A DNA stretch of 64,000 nucleotides, from the NCBI GenBank assembly GCA_946481735.1, contig CAMLOU010000001.1, positions 1-64,000 of the forward strand. The letters are read 5' to 3'. The translations under genes and the position numbers were made by a program. The first letter of the stretch is position 1. Every line of letters starts with the position of its first letter. The stretch is from an uncultured Cellvibrio sp. Its GTDB lineage: Bacteria > Pseudomonadota > Gammaproteobacteria > Pseudomonadales > Cellvibrionaceae. The notes below the pieces were generated by a model that did not search any database, was not told the DNA's origin, and worked only from the letters and a program-made list of their open reading frames with translations. Below are positions 38,342 through 46,212 of the stretch, one piece after another.

Positions 38342-41071
38342 ATGAACATCACCTTGGTGCTGACGCTGGTTGGAATCATCCTGGGGGCGATCAGCCTGGG
38401 TTATGGTGGTTGGCTTGCCGGTGGTGTGATCGGTTATCTGGCCGGCCAACTGAAAACCTTGTCAGACCGGCACAAACAACTCGAACACGAGGTCGCGCAG
38501 CTCAAACAATCTGCATCAGCAGTGCCGGTTGTTGCACCCGTTCAAACAACGTCCGCCGTACCAACGGCACCGCAGGCAAAAACGCCGATATCACCACCAC
38601 CACCGGCAGAAGCCGCTACCCCTGCTGTAGCAGTTGTCACAGACCAACCGACCACCCCGGCTCCCCGGACTATTGCTGCGCTTGCCCAGACGCGACCACC
38701 AACGACGCCCGCAAAACCGGATCCTTTCGATAAGCTGGGGCAGGCGATTCGCCGTTTCTTTACCGAGGGCAACGTCATCGTGCGCATCGGTATGGTGGTG
38801 ATGTTTTTTGGTTTGAGTTTTCTGGTCAAGTACGCCTCCAACCAGGGGCTGCTGCCCCTTGAGCTGCGGCTCACGGCGGTTGCCGCTGTTGCCATCGCCC
38901 TGATTGTGCTGGGCTGGAAAACCCGCGCGCGGGTTGGTGGTTATGGGCTGGTGTTACAAGGCGGTGGCGTGGCTGCGCTTTACCTGACGATCTTTGCCGC
39001 TGCCAAAATTTATACCTTGATGCCCTCGGCTTTTGCCTTCGCGCTGATGTTGTTGGTGGTGATCTTTGGGGTGTTTTTATCGGTGCTGCAAAATGCCCAG
39101 ATTCTTGCGCTTATGGCCACGGCGGGAGGATTTTTCGCCCCCATCCTTACCTCCGACGGTTCAGGCAACCATATTGCCTTGTTTACGTTTTATTTGATTT
39201 TAAATCTCGGCATCCTGGCGGTGGCCTGGTTTAAAACCTGGCGCATGCTGAATTGGATCGGCTTTATCTTTACCTTTGTCATTTCTGTGGTGTGGGGTGT
39301 GTTGCGTTACGAACCGCAATGGTATTGGTCCACGCAACCTTTCCTGGTGCTGTTCTTTTTGTTGTACCTGGCGCTGTCTATTTTATTTTCGCTCAAGCAG
39401 CCACCCAGGCTGACCGGCCTGGTCGACGGCACATTGATTTTTGGCTTGCCGCTGGCAGCCTTTGGTTTACAAGCTGAACTGCTGCACCACACGGAATACG
39501 GGTTGGCGATCAGCGCCCTGGTGCTGGCGATAATCTACGGCGTGGTTGCACGGGTGTTATGGATACAACATCGCACAACGCAGCAATTATTGATTGAGTC
39601 TTTCACGGCGCTGGCGGTCGGTTTCGCCACCCTTGCGATTCCCCTGGCCATGGGCGCGGCCTGGACGTCGGCATCCTGGGCGTTGGAGGCTATCGGCCTG
39701 CTCTGGATCGGCTTGCGGCAAAGCCGGTTGTTGCCACGCCTTGCCGGTTACCTTTTGCACATCCTGGCTGCCCTTGCCTTACTGATGCGGGGAGAACTGA
39801 CCACCGGTGCGGTTCCGCTTTTGAGCGGCGATTTTGTGAATCTGTTGGTCCTTTCAGCATCGGCGTTAATGATCGCCTGGCTGCTATATCGTCATAAACA
39901 TGTGCTGCTGAAAGATGAACGATACCTGGAGCTCATTGCCATGTTGATCGGTTGGGGCTGGTGGCTGATTGCCGGTCTTAATGACATAACCGCACATATC
40001 GACAATCAACACCTGTTCGCTGCCAGCGTTGTATTTTTTGCGCTATCCACCTTGGCGACCTTAGCAATCAGTCGCCTGGCGCAGTGGCAATCGTTAACCC
40101 ATACCGGATTTTGGTTGCTGCCGTTGACGGCATTGGCTGCCAGTATTTGCCACGCCTGGTCAGTGCTGGAGTCAAGAGCATTCCATCCCACCCAGGGTTT
40201 TGGCTGGATAGCGTTGGTGGTATTTGTCGTGGTGCAATACCGTTTCCTTTGGCGGAGCCGGGCGGATTCGCGCTCGACCTTGCTCAGCATTTACCATGTG
40301 GCCACGGCCTGGGTGTTGCTGTGTTTATTATTCTGGGAAGCGAGTTGGTGGCAGGCGCATTACGCCTGGCAGGACACGGCCGCTGCGGTGTTATGGTTTG
40401 CCTGTTTTGCGGCGCCGCTTGCGCTGCTGATCACGATGAATGGAAAACCCATCTGGCCCTTTAATGACGCCAGCAATGATTACCGCCAGATTATTCCAGC
40501 GCCGCTGTTATTTTTATTGCTGCTGTGGTTTATCCGTGTCAGCAGTTTCTCCGGCGCGGTTGCTTTTGCTTATGTGCCCTTGATGAATCCGGTCGACCTG
40601 ACGCAATTGGCGGCCATCCTGATGCTTGGCTGGTCATTCAGAGCCAATCTGGTTAACCTCGGCCAGACCACCGCCGACCTTCGTTATGCGTTGCTCGCCG
40701 GTGCCGGTTTTGTGTGGATCAATCTGGTATTGTTGCGCGCCCTGCATCATTACGGTCAGGTCGCTTACGAACTTCCGGCGCTGTGGCATTCGGCGATGGT
40801 GCAGATGGCGCTGTCGATTTTATGGGTGGTGTGCGCGCTGGTGGTGATGAACCAGTCGCGTCGCCGGCAGGAGCGCCACTGGTGGATTGCCGGGGCCGGA
40901 TTGTTGGGCCTGGTCGTGATGAAATTATTTACCAAGGATCTCACCGATAGCGGAACACTCGCACGCGTCGTGTCGTTTATGGTGGTGGGCGCGGTGATGT
41001 TACTGATCGGTTATCTGTCGCCCATACCGGCGAAAGCGCGTATCAATTCCCCCGATCACCCGTCGCATTAG
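38342..41071 (+). CDS. DUF2339-family polytopic membrane protein
   Basis: A 909-residue membrane protein of the DUF2339 family, whose function is unknown. It begins with a membrane helix (MNITLVLTLVGIILGAISLGYGGWLAG), a coiled-coil stretch (LSDRHKQLEHEVAQLKQ), then a long Pro/Thr/Ala-rich linker (residues 60-140). About 20 or more hydrophobic helices follow from FDKLGQAIRRFFTEGNVIVRIGMVVMF. The family-typical GNVIVRIGMVVMFFGLSFLVKY and GGFFAPILTSDGSGNHIALF segments are visible. The start at 38342 follows GGAAG; the frame is open back to 38276. Related proteins are scattered in Pseudomonas and other gammaproteobacteria, and no partner is adjacent. Confidence 0.85.
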   Translation: MNITLVLTLVGIILGAISLGYGGWLAGGVIGYLAGQLKTLSDRHKQLEHEVAQLKQSASAVPVVAPVQTTSAVPTAPQAKTPISPPPPAEAATPAVAVVTDQPTTPAPRTIAALAQTRPPTTPAKPDPFDKLGQAIRRFFTEGNVIVRIGMVVMFFGLSFLVKYASNQGLLPLELRLTAVAAVAIALIVLGWKTRARVGGYGLVLQGGGVAALYLTIFAAAKIYTLMPSAFAFALMLLVVIFGVFLSVLQNAQILALMATAGGFFAPILTSDGSGNHIALFTFYLILNLGILAVAWFKTWRMLNWIGFIFTFVISVVWGVLRYEPQWYWSTQPFLVLFFLLYLALSILFSLKQPPRLTGLVDGTLIFGLPLAAFGLQAELLHHTEYGLAISALVLAIIYGVVARVLWIQHRTTQQLLIESFTALAVGFATLAIPLAMGAAWTSASWALEAIGLLWIGLRQSRLLPRLAGYLLHILAALALLMRGELTTGAVPLLSGDFVNLLVLSASALMIAWLLYRHKHVLLKDERYLELIAMLIGWGWWLIAGLNDITAHIDNQHLFAASVVFFALSTLATLAISRLAQWQSLTHTGFWLLPLTALAASICHAWSVLESRAFHPTQGFGWIALVVFVVVQYRFLWRSRADSRSTLLSIYHVATAWVLLCLLFWEASWWQAHYAWQDTAAAVLWFACFAAPLALLITMNGKPIWPFNDASNDYRQIIPAPLLFLLLLWFIRVSSFSGAVAFAYVPLMNPVDLTQLAAILMLGWSFRANLVNLGQTTADLRYALLAGAGFVWINLVLLRALHHYGQVAYELPALWHSAMVQMALSILWVVCALVVMNQSRRRQERHWWIAGAGLLGLVVMKLFTKDLTDSGTLARVVSFMVVGAVMLLIGYLSPIPAKARINSPDHPSH

Positions 41072-41110
41072 CGGCGGCCCGGATATTTTTTACAGGTACT
41101 GTTAACGCTT

Positions 41111-41830
41111 ATGTCATCAAACGTTTTACAACTGCATCCACAGATTACCAATTTGGTATTGAGCGTGGGAGATGAAAAAACACCGGTGATTATCATCGAT
41201 AATTTCCTCGGCAATATGGAGGATTTTTTTAATTCGGTGTGCGCGCATACCGATTTTGATGCAGAAAAACAAACCTATTATCCCGGTTTGAGAGCGAGAA
41301 TCGGTGAAGACTATTGCCGGCTGGTGATCAATACCTTGGGTAAACATTTATTCAAGGTGTTTTCTGTCCCTGAAGACCATCGTTTGGTTCTGGACGGGGC
41401 ATACTATTCACTGGTCGCGACGCCGCCGGAGCAATTGTTGCCGGCCCAGTGCCGCCCCCATTGCGATACCACTCTGTCGCATTATCTGGCGATCATGCAA
41501 TACCTGTCGCCCGGCGAGCACGGCGGCACCGGTTTTTTTAAACACAAGCCAACGGGTTTCGAACGCGTTACGGCGGAGCGAAAAGAGCAATACTCACAAT
41601 CCGTGATGGCGTTTGACCAGGAGCACGGCAACCCGCCGCAAAGTTACATTACTGCAAGTAATGATCAATTTGAGTTGGTGGGCAGTGTCGATTACCGCCC
41701 CAACCGCATGATTATTTATCCCGGTAACCTCTTGCATTCCGGCTTGATTAATCCCGCCACCGATATCGATAAAAATCCGCGTACCGGCAGATTAACGGCA
41801 AATGTTTTTGTCAACTTTTTGCCACGCTAA
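41111..41830 (+). CDS. Iron/2-oxoglutarate oxygenase-like protein (DUF6445 type)
   Basis: The 239-residue product has the facial triad layout of non-haem iron oxygenases: His117-x-Asp119 in CRPHCDTTLSHYLAIMQYL, a distal His in GNLLHSGLI and an Arg in TGRLTANVFVNF. These positions follow one another as in the prolyl-hydroxylase-like fold. I think it belongs to the DUF6445 group that often accompanies tryptophan halogenases and TonB receptors in Cellvibrio-like bacteria, but no halogenase is in the window. It starts 39 bases after the DUF2339 gene. It lies at the left border of the accessory island. Confidence 0.65.
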   Translation: MSSNVLQLHPQITNLVLSVGDEKTPVIIIDNFLGNMEDFFNSVCAHTDFDAEKQTYYPGLRARIGEDYCRLVINTLGKHLFKVFSVPEDHRLVLDGAYYSLVATPPEQLLPAQCRPHCDTTLSHYLAIMQYLSPGEHGGTGFFKHKPTGFERVTAERKEQYSQSVMAFDQEHGNPPQSYITASNDQFELVGSVDYRPNRMIIYPGNLLHSGLINPATDIDKNPRTGRLTANVFVNFLPR

Positions 41831-41985
41831 CACCTAATCTGAAAAGAGCCTAATGTATAAGGTTTTTCTTTTAGTCGTTATGCCGCCCGGAGGGCCGGTT
41901 ATTAATATTGAGAATATATTGGAACTTTGGTGTCAATAATCGATACTTTAATAGTACCCCTCGCTTTTTCACACCGATAAGTATT

Positions 41986-42570
41986 CTAAAGATAATTTGC
42001 GAAAAATTTTTCTCGAAATTCAGGATTCGACTTTAACGGCCACGCATAATTTATCGCTGTTTCAGCATTTAATAAATCTGCTCCGTAAGCGTCTTTAAAT
42101 GAGCTACGCAAATGCGGTTTCGAAAAGTAACAAAATGCTAGATCACTGTCTCGATCGCCCAGAATACACCAATCATATTTCATTGTTGAAACGAATATTC
42201 GATTCGAATCATCCATGATGCAATCAGGTTTTCCCCCACCAGAGTACTCATTTAATGCATTAAGAAAATCTTCCTTTGTATCGCTCAATGTAGATTTCAG
42301 CGCTTTAAATTTTTCGATTTTTTCGACACCGTAGTCATCTGGCGAGGGGTCTAAAACTACATAGATAAACTCAGAAACATCTATCGTAAGAAGAAAATCC
42401 TGAAGATGATTAAAGAAAAGACTCATTCTGAGCTCGTCAAAAGTCAAAAAAATCTCCTTATCCGAACCCTGACGCAAAAGCGCGTCCGGAAAATCAGCTG
42501 ATGTATTGACGAAATCTTTTACTTGCGAGACGATTGTGTCGAATTCTTCCTTCGAAGTAATGAACTGCAT
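41986..42570 (-). CDS. Hypothetical protein, candidate orphan immunity protein
   Basis: I do not recognise the family. The 194-residue protein is acidic and soluble (YVVLDPSPDDYGVEKIEKF, FVSTMKYDWCILGDRDSDLAFCYFS), with no signal peptide or membrane segment. An excellent ribosome binding site (AAGGAGG) precedes its ATG, so it is a real gene. It is AT-rich compared with the flanking core genes. It is the last of seven same-strand small genes, and its composition resembles cytosolic immunity proteins next to polymorphic toxins. That role is inference from context. Confidence 0.55.
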   Translation of the reverse strand: MQFITSKEEFDTIVSQVKDFVNTSADFPDALLRQGSDKEIFLTFDELRMSLFFNHLQDFLLTIDVSEFIYVVLDPSPDDYGVEKIEKFKALKSTLSDTKEDFLNALNEYSGGGKPDCIMDDSNRIFVSTMKYDWCILGDRDSDLAFCYFSKPHLRSSFKDAYGADLLNAETAINYAWPLKSNPEFREKFFANYL

Positions 42571-42659
42571 AACCCCTCCTTTTTAATTAGGATTTTTCTC
42601 GCGTTTATAGCATCTCGAAATATCTCTCCTGCGGGCCATATTATTTAAATAGCTATAAT

Positions 42660-42992
42660 CTAAAACATATTCACATCATCTATTGCATCCGAGACCCTGC
42701 TCGCAATGTCCGATTGATATTGCAATGGTTCAAGTATTTCAAGAAGCAGTTTTTTGTCACGGCCTCTATGCAATCTGGCAAGATGCCCAATGCACGTTAC
42801 GGCGATTTCTCTAACTTCGATGTCAGAATGTTTCGTTAGCTCTAACAGCTGTTCAACTAACCATTCGTAATCCGACACAACATGAGTAGCATCAACAATT
42901 GCCTGACAAATGTGCGACGTTTCTTGGTTTGATAGAGTCTCCATCAAATTCTTCCTGGCTTGATCAGAAAGCCGATTGCTTTTTGAGCTCAT
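42660..42992 (-). CDS. Small HEAT-repeat protein, candidate immunity protein
   Basis: A 110-residue all-helical protein with about two HEAT-like repeats (LVEQLLELTKHSDIEVREIAVTCIGHLARLHRG, LLLEILEPLQYQSDIASRVSDAIDDV). Single-domain HEAT proteins of this size are frequent among toxin immunity proteins. It starts inside the 3' end of the toxin-tail fragment that lies immediately upstream (42964-43179), so a toxin tail directly precedes this gene, in the order expected of a toxin-immunity pair. The 29-base overlap and toxin remnant make an immunity role plausible, but it is untested. Confidence 0.6.
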   Translation of the reverse strand: MSSKSNRLSDQARKNLMETLSNQETSHICQAIVDATHVVSDYEWLVEQLLELTKHSDIEVREIAVTCIGHLARLHRGRDKKLLLEILEPLQYQSDIASRVSDAIDDVNMF

Positions 42993-43179
42993 TAAAAAGG
43001 ACCTTTATTGTCAACCATTCTTTTTTTAATGTATTTTGCTGATCGTTCGTTAACGCTGTTCTATAGTGGCTATGAAAAACATCACCGAAGGTTTGATCGA
43101 ATACTACGGTCTCTTTATTGGCTTTATCTACGCCAATCCGGTTTGATGAAGTTGACTTGATCTGTGCCGATAATAAAGC
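42964..43179 (-). pseudogene. Fragment of a polymorphic-toxin C-terminal tail
   Basis: The minus strand is open for 71 codons between the stop of the 43180 gene and a TGA at 42966-42964, without a start or ribosome binding site at its head. It reads ...TSSNRIGVDKANKETVVFD, then QTFGDVFHSHYRTALTND, then QQNTLKKEW. The order 'NRIGVDK...VVFD...FH.H.R....' closely resembles the end of the nuclease-type toxin domains on Rhs and CdiA proteins. After KKEW the expected short tail is replaced by LTIKVLFNELKKQ, which suggests a frameshift or truncation near the end. It precedes the HEAT-repeat gene, the expected toxin-immunity order. The family is recognised by eye only. Confidence 0.6.
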
Positions 43180-43461
43180 TTAATTCCTTTCAGCTTTTAA
43201 TCGTTCAATTTCCTCTAGCAATTTAGGAATATCTTGTCGTGCATGAGCAATAAAGTCATAGTCAGCGGTCGTAGCTCCGATTATCTCTAAATCCTCGCCA
43301 CGATCAGAGCTGCCGAATGCGCCGGTCATAATAAAGTCAGAACCACCGGAATGATCCCTTTGTTCAATATAGGACCTCCAAGGGCCAGGGGTCGCAGCCT
43401 CACACCGAGACCTGATTTCTTGAATATCGTCTTCAGTCAACATACATTGCTCATCAATCAT
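43180..43461 (-). CDS. Hypothetical protein with AATPGPW motif, candidate immunity protein
   Basis: A 93-residue acidic protein containing AATPGPWRSYIEQRDH, GSDFIMTGAF and a helical end, DYDFIAHARQDIPKLLEEIERLK. This resembles a small family found in phages and in polymorphic-toxin loci; the function is unknown to me. There is an alternative ATG at 43443 (MLTEDDIQEIR), which is the more usual start of this family. Neither start has a strong ribosome binding site. It lies in the same-strand array. Confidence 0.5.
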   Translation of the reverse strand: MIDEQCMLTEDDIQEIRSRCEAATPGPWRSYIEQRDHSGGSDFIMTGAFGSSDRGEDLEIIGATTADYDFIAHARQDIPKLLEEIERLKAERN

Positions 43462-43572
43462 ATGTGTAAATTCGAAGTAAATTTATCGCGCAACATTGAG
43501 TCCTCCTTCGACACTACCACTGTAGTTCCACATCGTAATCAGACCAGTATTCCAGCTTTGCAATGTCCACCA

Positions 43573-43830
43573 TCAGAAATGAGCCTCAAGTGAGTTAATT
43601 GGATGAACAATGTACCCACAATTAAATCGTTTGGAAATTTCTTCTATCGTTGAGATGTAAGCGTCCGTTTTGTTTTCATCACTGGCAATCATTGCTGGAA
43701 GCATTTCTGCATAATCCAAGATTTCCGCGATATCTTCATGGTTAACTTTTCCGTATGCCATGTCTCTTGCCTTAATCAGGACAGCCTGTAATGCTGCTAG
43801 CGCCGATGGTAGCTTCGATTGATCGATCAT
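43573..43830 (-). CDS. Hypothetical small protein in the immunity array
   Basis: An 85-residue mostly helical protein (LPSALAALQAVLIKARDMAYGKVNHEDIAEILDYAEMLPAMI). GCGAGG is well placed before the ATG. It has no signal peptide or membrane segment. Similar short helical proteins with an 'ILDYAEMLP' region occur beside Rhs-family toxins, as far as I recall. The function is unknown. Confidence 0.5.
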   Translation of the reverse strand: MIDQSKLPSALAALQAVLIKARDMAYGKVNHEDIAEILDYAEMLPAMIASDENKTDAYISTIEEISKRFNCGYIVHPINSLEAHF

Positions 43831-43921
43831 GAAAGCCTCGCTATGGAGTAAGTTCTATGTCACGGACGGGGATGCCTCTGTCGCAGCTTGTAATCAGCAT
43901 AGTGCCTGGACGTAAGCGCCA

Positions 43922-44209
43922 TCATTCAATAGTCAGATTTCCTTGCGAATCACAAATAATTTTTAATTTCCCAAGGTCTGGCGGCTGTCGCAAAATCCAA
44001 CTTTCATCCCAAACATCATCCGCTCCTTCCACAGTCAATACCTCTAAGTCATTGGTAAACATTGAAAGCGCGCCATCATCGTTAATTCGTACATGATCAA
44101 TAGTTGAACCCATAAGTAACATAAACCAATACGCGAGTGCAGGTTCATCGGGATCTGTTCGTCGCGATCTAAATGGTAGTTGCTTAATGGTTCGATTCCA
44201 ATCTTTCAA
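43922..44209 (-). CDS. Small beta-rich hypothetical protein, candidate immunity protein
   Basis: A 95-residue protein with a beta-strand pattern (GSTIDHVRINDDGALSMFTNDLEVLTVEGADDVWDESWILRQPPDL; LKIICDSQGNLTIE). This matches my memory of a family of short immunity-like proteins in which a variable loop precedes W-E-S-W and a terminal ICDSQG segment. The N-terminal 25 residues look unrelated and may be leader from a rearrangement. It is not recognised as an enzyme. It overlaps the end of the next gene upstream by 26 bases. Confidence 0.5.
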   Translation of the reverse strand: MKDWNRTIKQLPFRSRRTDPDEPALAYWFMLLMGSTIDHVRINDDGALSMFTNDLEVLTVEGADDVWDESWILRQPPDLGKLKIICDSQGNLTIE

Positions 44210-44384
44210 TTGAGTCTACGTAGCACTCCGCTTTAATCTCTAAGCAAAGCACTTTAGGCCTATCGGTTTCGAAACCACTGTACTCAAATTGAAGAATGAA
44301 TCCTGCAGCATAACTAAATGATGTAAAAGACACTCCTTGCATCCATCCGATCACGAGCTCTTTGATTTTTGATGTGTTTTTCAT
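44184..44384 (-). CDS. Small beta-rich hypothetical protein (66 residues)
   Basis: A 66-residue protein from the ATG at 44384 (MKNTSKIKELVIGWMQGVSF...). The frame is open to 44489, but those residues run through the terminator of the upstream gene and are low in quality. The segment VSFTSFSYAAGFILQFEYSG, then VLCLEIKAECYVDSIERLES, resembles the N-terminal strand pattern of the neighbouring 44467 gene. It may be a truncated member of the same immunity-like family. No strong ribosome binding site is present. Confidence 0.4.
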   Translation of the reverse strand: MKNTSKIKELVIGWMQGVSFTSFSYAAGFILQFEYSGFETDRPKVLCLEIKAECYVDSIERLESNH

Positions 44385-44432
44385 GGTGTTTGCTTCAATG
44401 GCTGGTGTCTCGCATGGGAGGATTATCAGGAA

Positions 44433-44460
44433 TAAAAAGAGCGGCGGCCATTCGGTCGCC
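44433..44460 (-). terminator. Terminator-like hairpin after the 44467 gene
   Basis: On the minus strand GGCGACC, GAAT, GGCCGCC form a stem with one mismatch and a four-base loop, followed by GCTCTTTTTATT. It would end the transcript of the gene at 44467-44826 and separate it from the 44384 gene. Confidence 0.55.
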
Positions 44461-44466
44461 AGCCCA

Positions 44467-44826
44467 TCATCCAATCGGGTACCATGCACCAGTCTGCTTG
44501 TCCGAGATAATGAGCAAGCTATCCATTAGCGGCTTCTCTTCCCAGATCGCAAATGACAATCCTCCTTCAAAAGAGAATATTATTGCAAGCTCAGAGGGGG
44601 ACTCCGCGATGTTCTCAACTGTTCGCTCCAAGAATGGCCAAATAAATGAAGATACTCCCTCACACACATCGTCTCCACCTTCTTTCCCCGATAATTTGTA
44701 TGATGTGCTGACGTTATAATTGAGGTAATCGCCGTTCTTACTACGACCACAGATTTCCAATGAATACGATGACTTGGAGAAAGTAATACTTTCAAGGCTT
44801 AGGCCAATTAGTTGATCTAATATCAT
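44467..44826 (-). CDS. Small beta-rich hypothetical protein, candidate immunity protein
   Basis: A 119-residue protein with repeated strand-turn-strand units (LIGLSLESITFSKSSYSLEICGRS; AIIFSFEGGLSFAIWEEKP; KQTGAWYPIG). This order recalls small immunity proteins found after Rhs toxins, which share an N-terminal LIG-x-x-ES-I-x-F motif and a late hydrophobic segment with an acidic end. It has no signal or membrane segment. It is the first gene of the array on the minus strand, immediately downstream of nothing obvious: the next gene upstream is the multicopper oxidase at 44887. Confidence 0.5.
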   Translation of the reverse strand: MILDQLIGLSLESITFSKSSYSLEICGRSKNGDYLNYNVSTSYKLSGKEGGDDVCEGVSSFIWPFLERTVENIAESPSELAIIFSFEGGLSFAIWEEKPLMDSLLIISDKQTGAWYPIG

Positions 44827-44886
44827 TGTCTGTCGTTCCGCCTTATGGAAAGTGAATGTGGCTTTCTTTATGGTACTGGGTTTTAC

Positions 44887-46212
44887 TCACACTGGAATAT
44901 CCCCCGGCACACCATCCACTTTGCGCGCGAGCGTACCATCCGGTGGCGAGTACCAGCCCGGATCGCCGTCCAGTTGGTCGCGTACTTTAACCAGCGTAAA
45001 CATCCCACCCATCTCCAGTTTGCCGTAGCGACCTTCGCCCATCATCATCGGCAGGGTATTTTCCGGGCCGGGCATATGGCCCATGTCTGTATGTACCTGA
45101 TGTTCTGCCATACCGTGTTCGCCCATGGGCATGTAGTCGGGCAGCACTTCTTTAAGCAGCGCGTCCGGTTGTTTTACGCCGAGCATATTCGGTACACCGT
45201 GGCCCATCGCGTTCATGGTGTGGTGGCTCATATGGCAGTGAAAAGCCCAGTCACCGGGAACAGCGGTAAATTCCAGGTCGCGGGTCTGGCCGACGCCGAT
45301 GATCTCGGTAACTTCCTTGCGCCATTGGTTCTCTGGCCAGCGCCCGCCGTCGGAACCGGTCACATCGAACTGCACACCGTGCAGGTGAATCGGGTGATTC
45401 CACATCGATAAATTGCCCACCCGAATACGCACGCGCTCCCCGGTTTGCGCCACCATGGCATCAATAAACGGAAACACTTTGCTGTTCATGGTCCACAAGT
45501 CAAATTCGGTCATCACACTGGGGTCGGGGCGATACGTGCCCGGATGCACCGCCCAGTTGTGTAACAGGATGGCGTAGTCGCGATCCACGGCAGGTTGGGT
45601 TGGCGTTTTGGGGTGGATGATAAACATACCCATCATGCCCAGAGCCATCTGTACCATTTCATCGGCGTGGGGATGGTACATATGGGTGCCGTGCTGTTGC
45701 AGGGTAAATTCGTACATGAAGGTTTCGCCGGGTTTGATCGGCGGTTGCGTCAGGCCACTGATGCCGTCCATCCCCCATGGCAGGAGGATGCCATGCCAGT
45801 GCACGCTGGTGTGTTCCGGCAATTTGTTGGTGACATAAATCCGCACCCGGTCACCTTCCACCGCTTCCAGCGTCGGGCCGGGGGTACTGCCGTTGTAGCC
45901 CCAGGCTTTGATGGTCATGCCTGGTGCGAACTCGTGTTCCACTTCTTCAGCAACTAAATGAAATTCCTTGACGCCGTTGTTCAAGCGATAGGGCAAGGTG
46001 CGGGCGTTGGGGGTAATCACCGGGCGGTAGCCTTGGGCGGTCATGTCGGGTTTGGCGGTTGCCACGCTGGCCAGCTGCTGTGGTTTTTCAGCAGCCTGGT
46101 GATGCTGGTGATGGCTGTGGTCTTCCGCCGCTGAGGCCGAGCTTGCACGGGTCAGACTGCCCATCAGGAGTCCCGCGGCGCTGCCGACCAGTAAGTCGCG
46201 TCGATTAATCAT
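44887..46212 (-). CDS. Tat-exported multicopper oxidase (copper resistance type)
   Basis: A periplasmic laccase-like enzyme that probably oxidises Cu(I) to Cu(II). From the ATG at 46212 (GGAGAT upstream) it has 441 residues. A twin-arginine signal is visible (NRRDLLVGSAAGLLMG). The four copper motifs are all present: HWHG, HPHADEM, NHPIHLHGVQF and HCHMSHHTMNAMGHG. A His-rich stretch follows the signal (DHSHHQHHQ) and a Met/His-rich segment lies near the C-terminus (PMGEHGMAEHQVHTDMGHMPG), typical of copper tolerance oxidases. The start overlaps the end of the TolC-type gene by eight bases, so the two are co-translated. It is the third gene after the CueR-type promoter. Confidence 0.93.
   Translation of the reverse strand: MINRRDLLVGSAAGLLMGSLTRASSASAAEDHSHHQHHQAAEKPQQLASVATAKPDMTAQGYRPVITPNARTLPYRLNNGVKEFHLVAEEVEHEFAPGMTIKAWGYNGSTPGPTLEAVEGDRVRIYVTNKLPEHTSVHWHGILLPWGMDGISGLTQPPIKPGETFMYEFTLQQHGTHMYHPHADEMVQMALGMMGMFIIHPKTPTQPAVDRDYAILLHNWAVHPGTYRPDPSVMTEFDLWTMNSKVFPFIDAMVAQTGERVRIRVGNLSMWNHPIHLHGVQFDVTGSDGGRWPENQWRKEVTEIIGVGQTRDLEFTAVPGDWAFHCHMSHHTMNAMGHGVPNMLGVKQPDALLKEVLPDYMPMGEHGMAEHQVHTDMGHMPGPENTLPMMMGEGRYGKLEMGGMFTLVKVRDQLDGDPGWYSPPDGTLARKVDGVPGDIPV

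Noticed and set aside
41831..44886. Integron cassette array
   Set aside because: The run of small same-strand genes suggested cassettes, but there is no integrase gene, no recognisable attC sites with paired core motifs between the genes, and one gap holds a toxin tail, which fits a polymorphic-toxin array better.
41831..44886. Prophage remnant
   Set aside because: One gene has a motif seen in phages (AATPGPW), but no integrase, portal, capsid, tail or lysis gene and no attachment repeat is visible.
44845..45411. 188-codon plus-strand frame over the multicopper oxidase
   Set aside because: The opposite strand carries all four copper motifs in frame. The plus-strand translation has no domain pattern and is a shadow.
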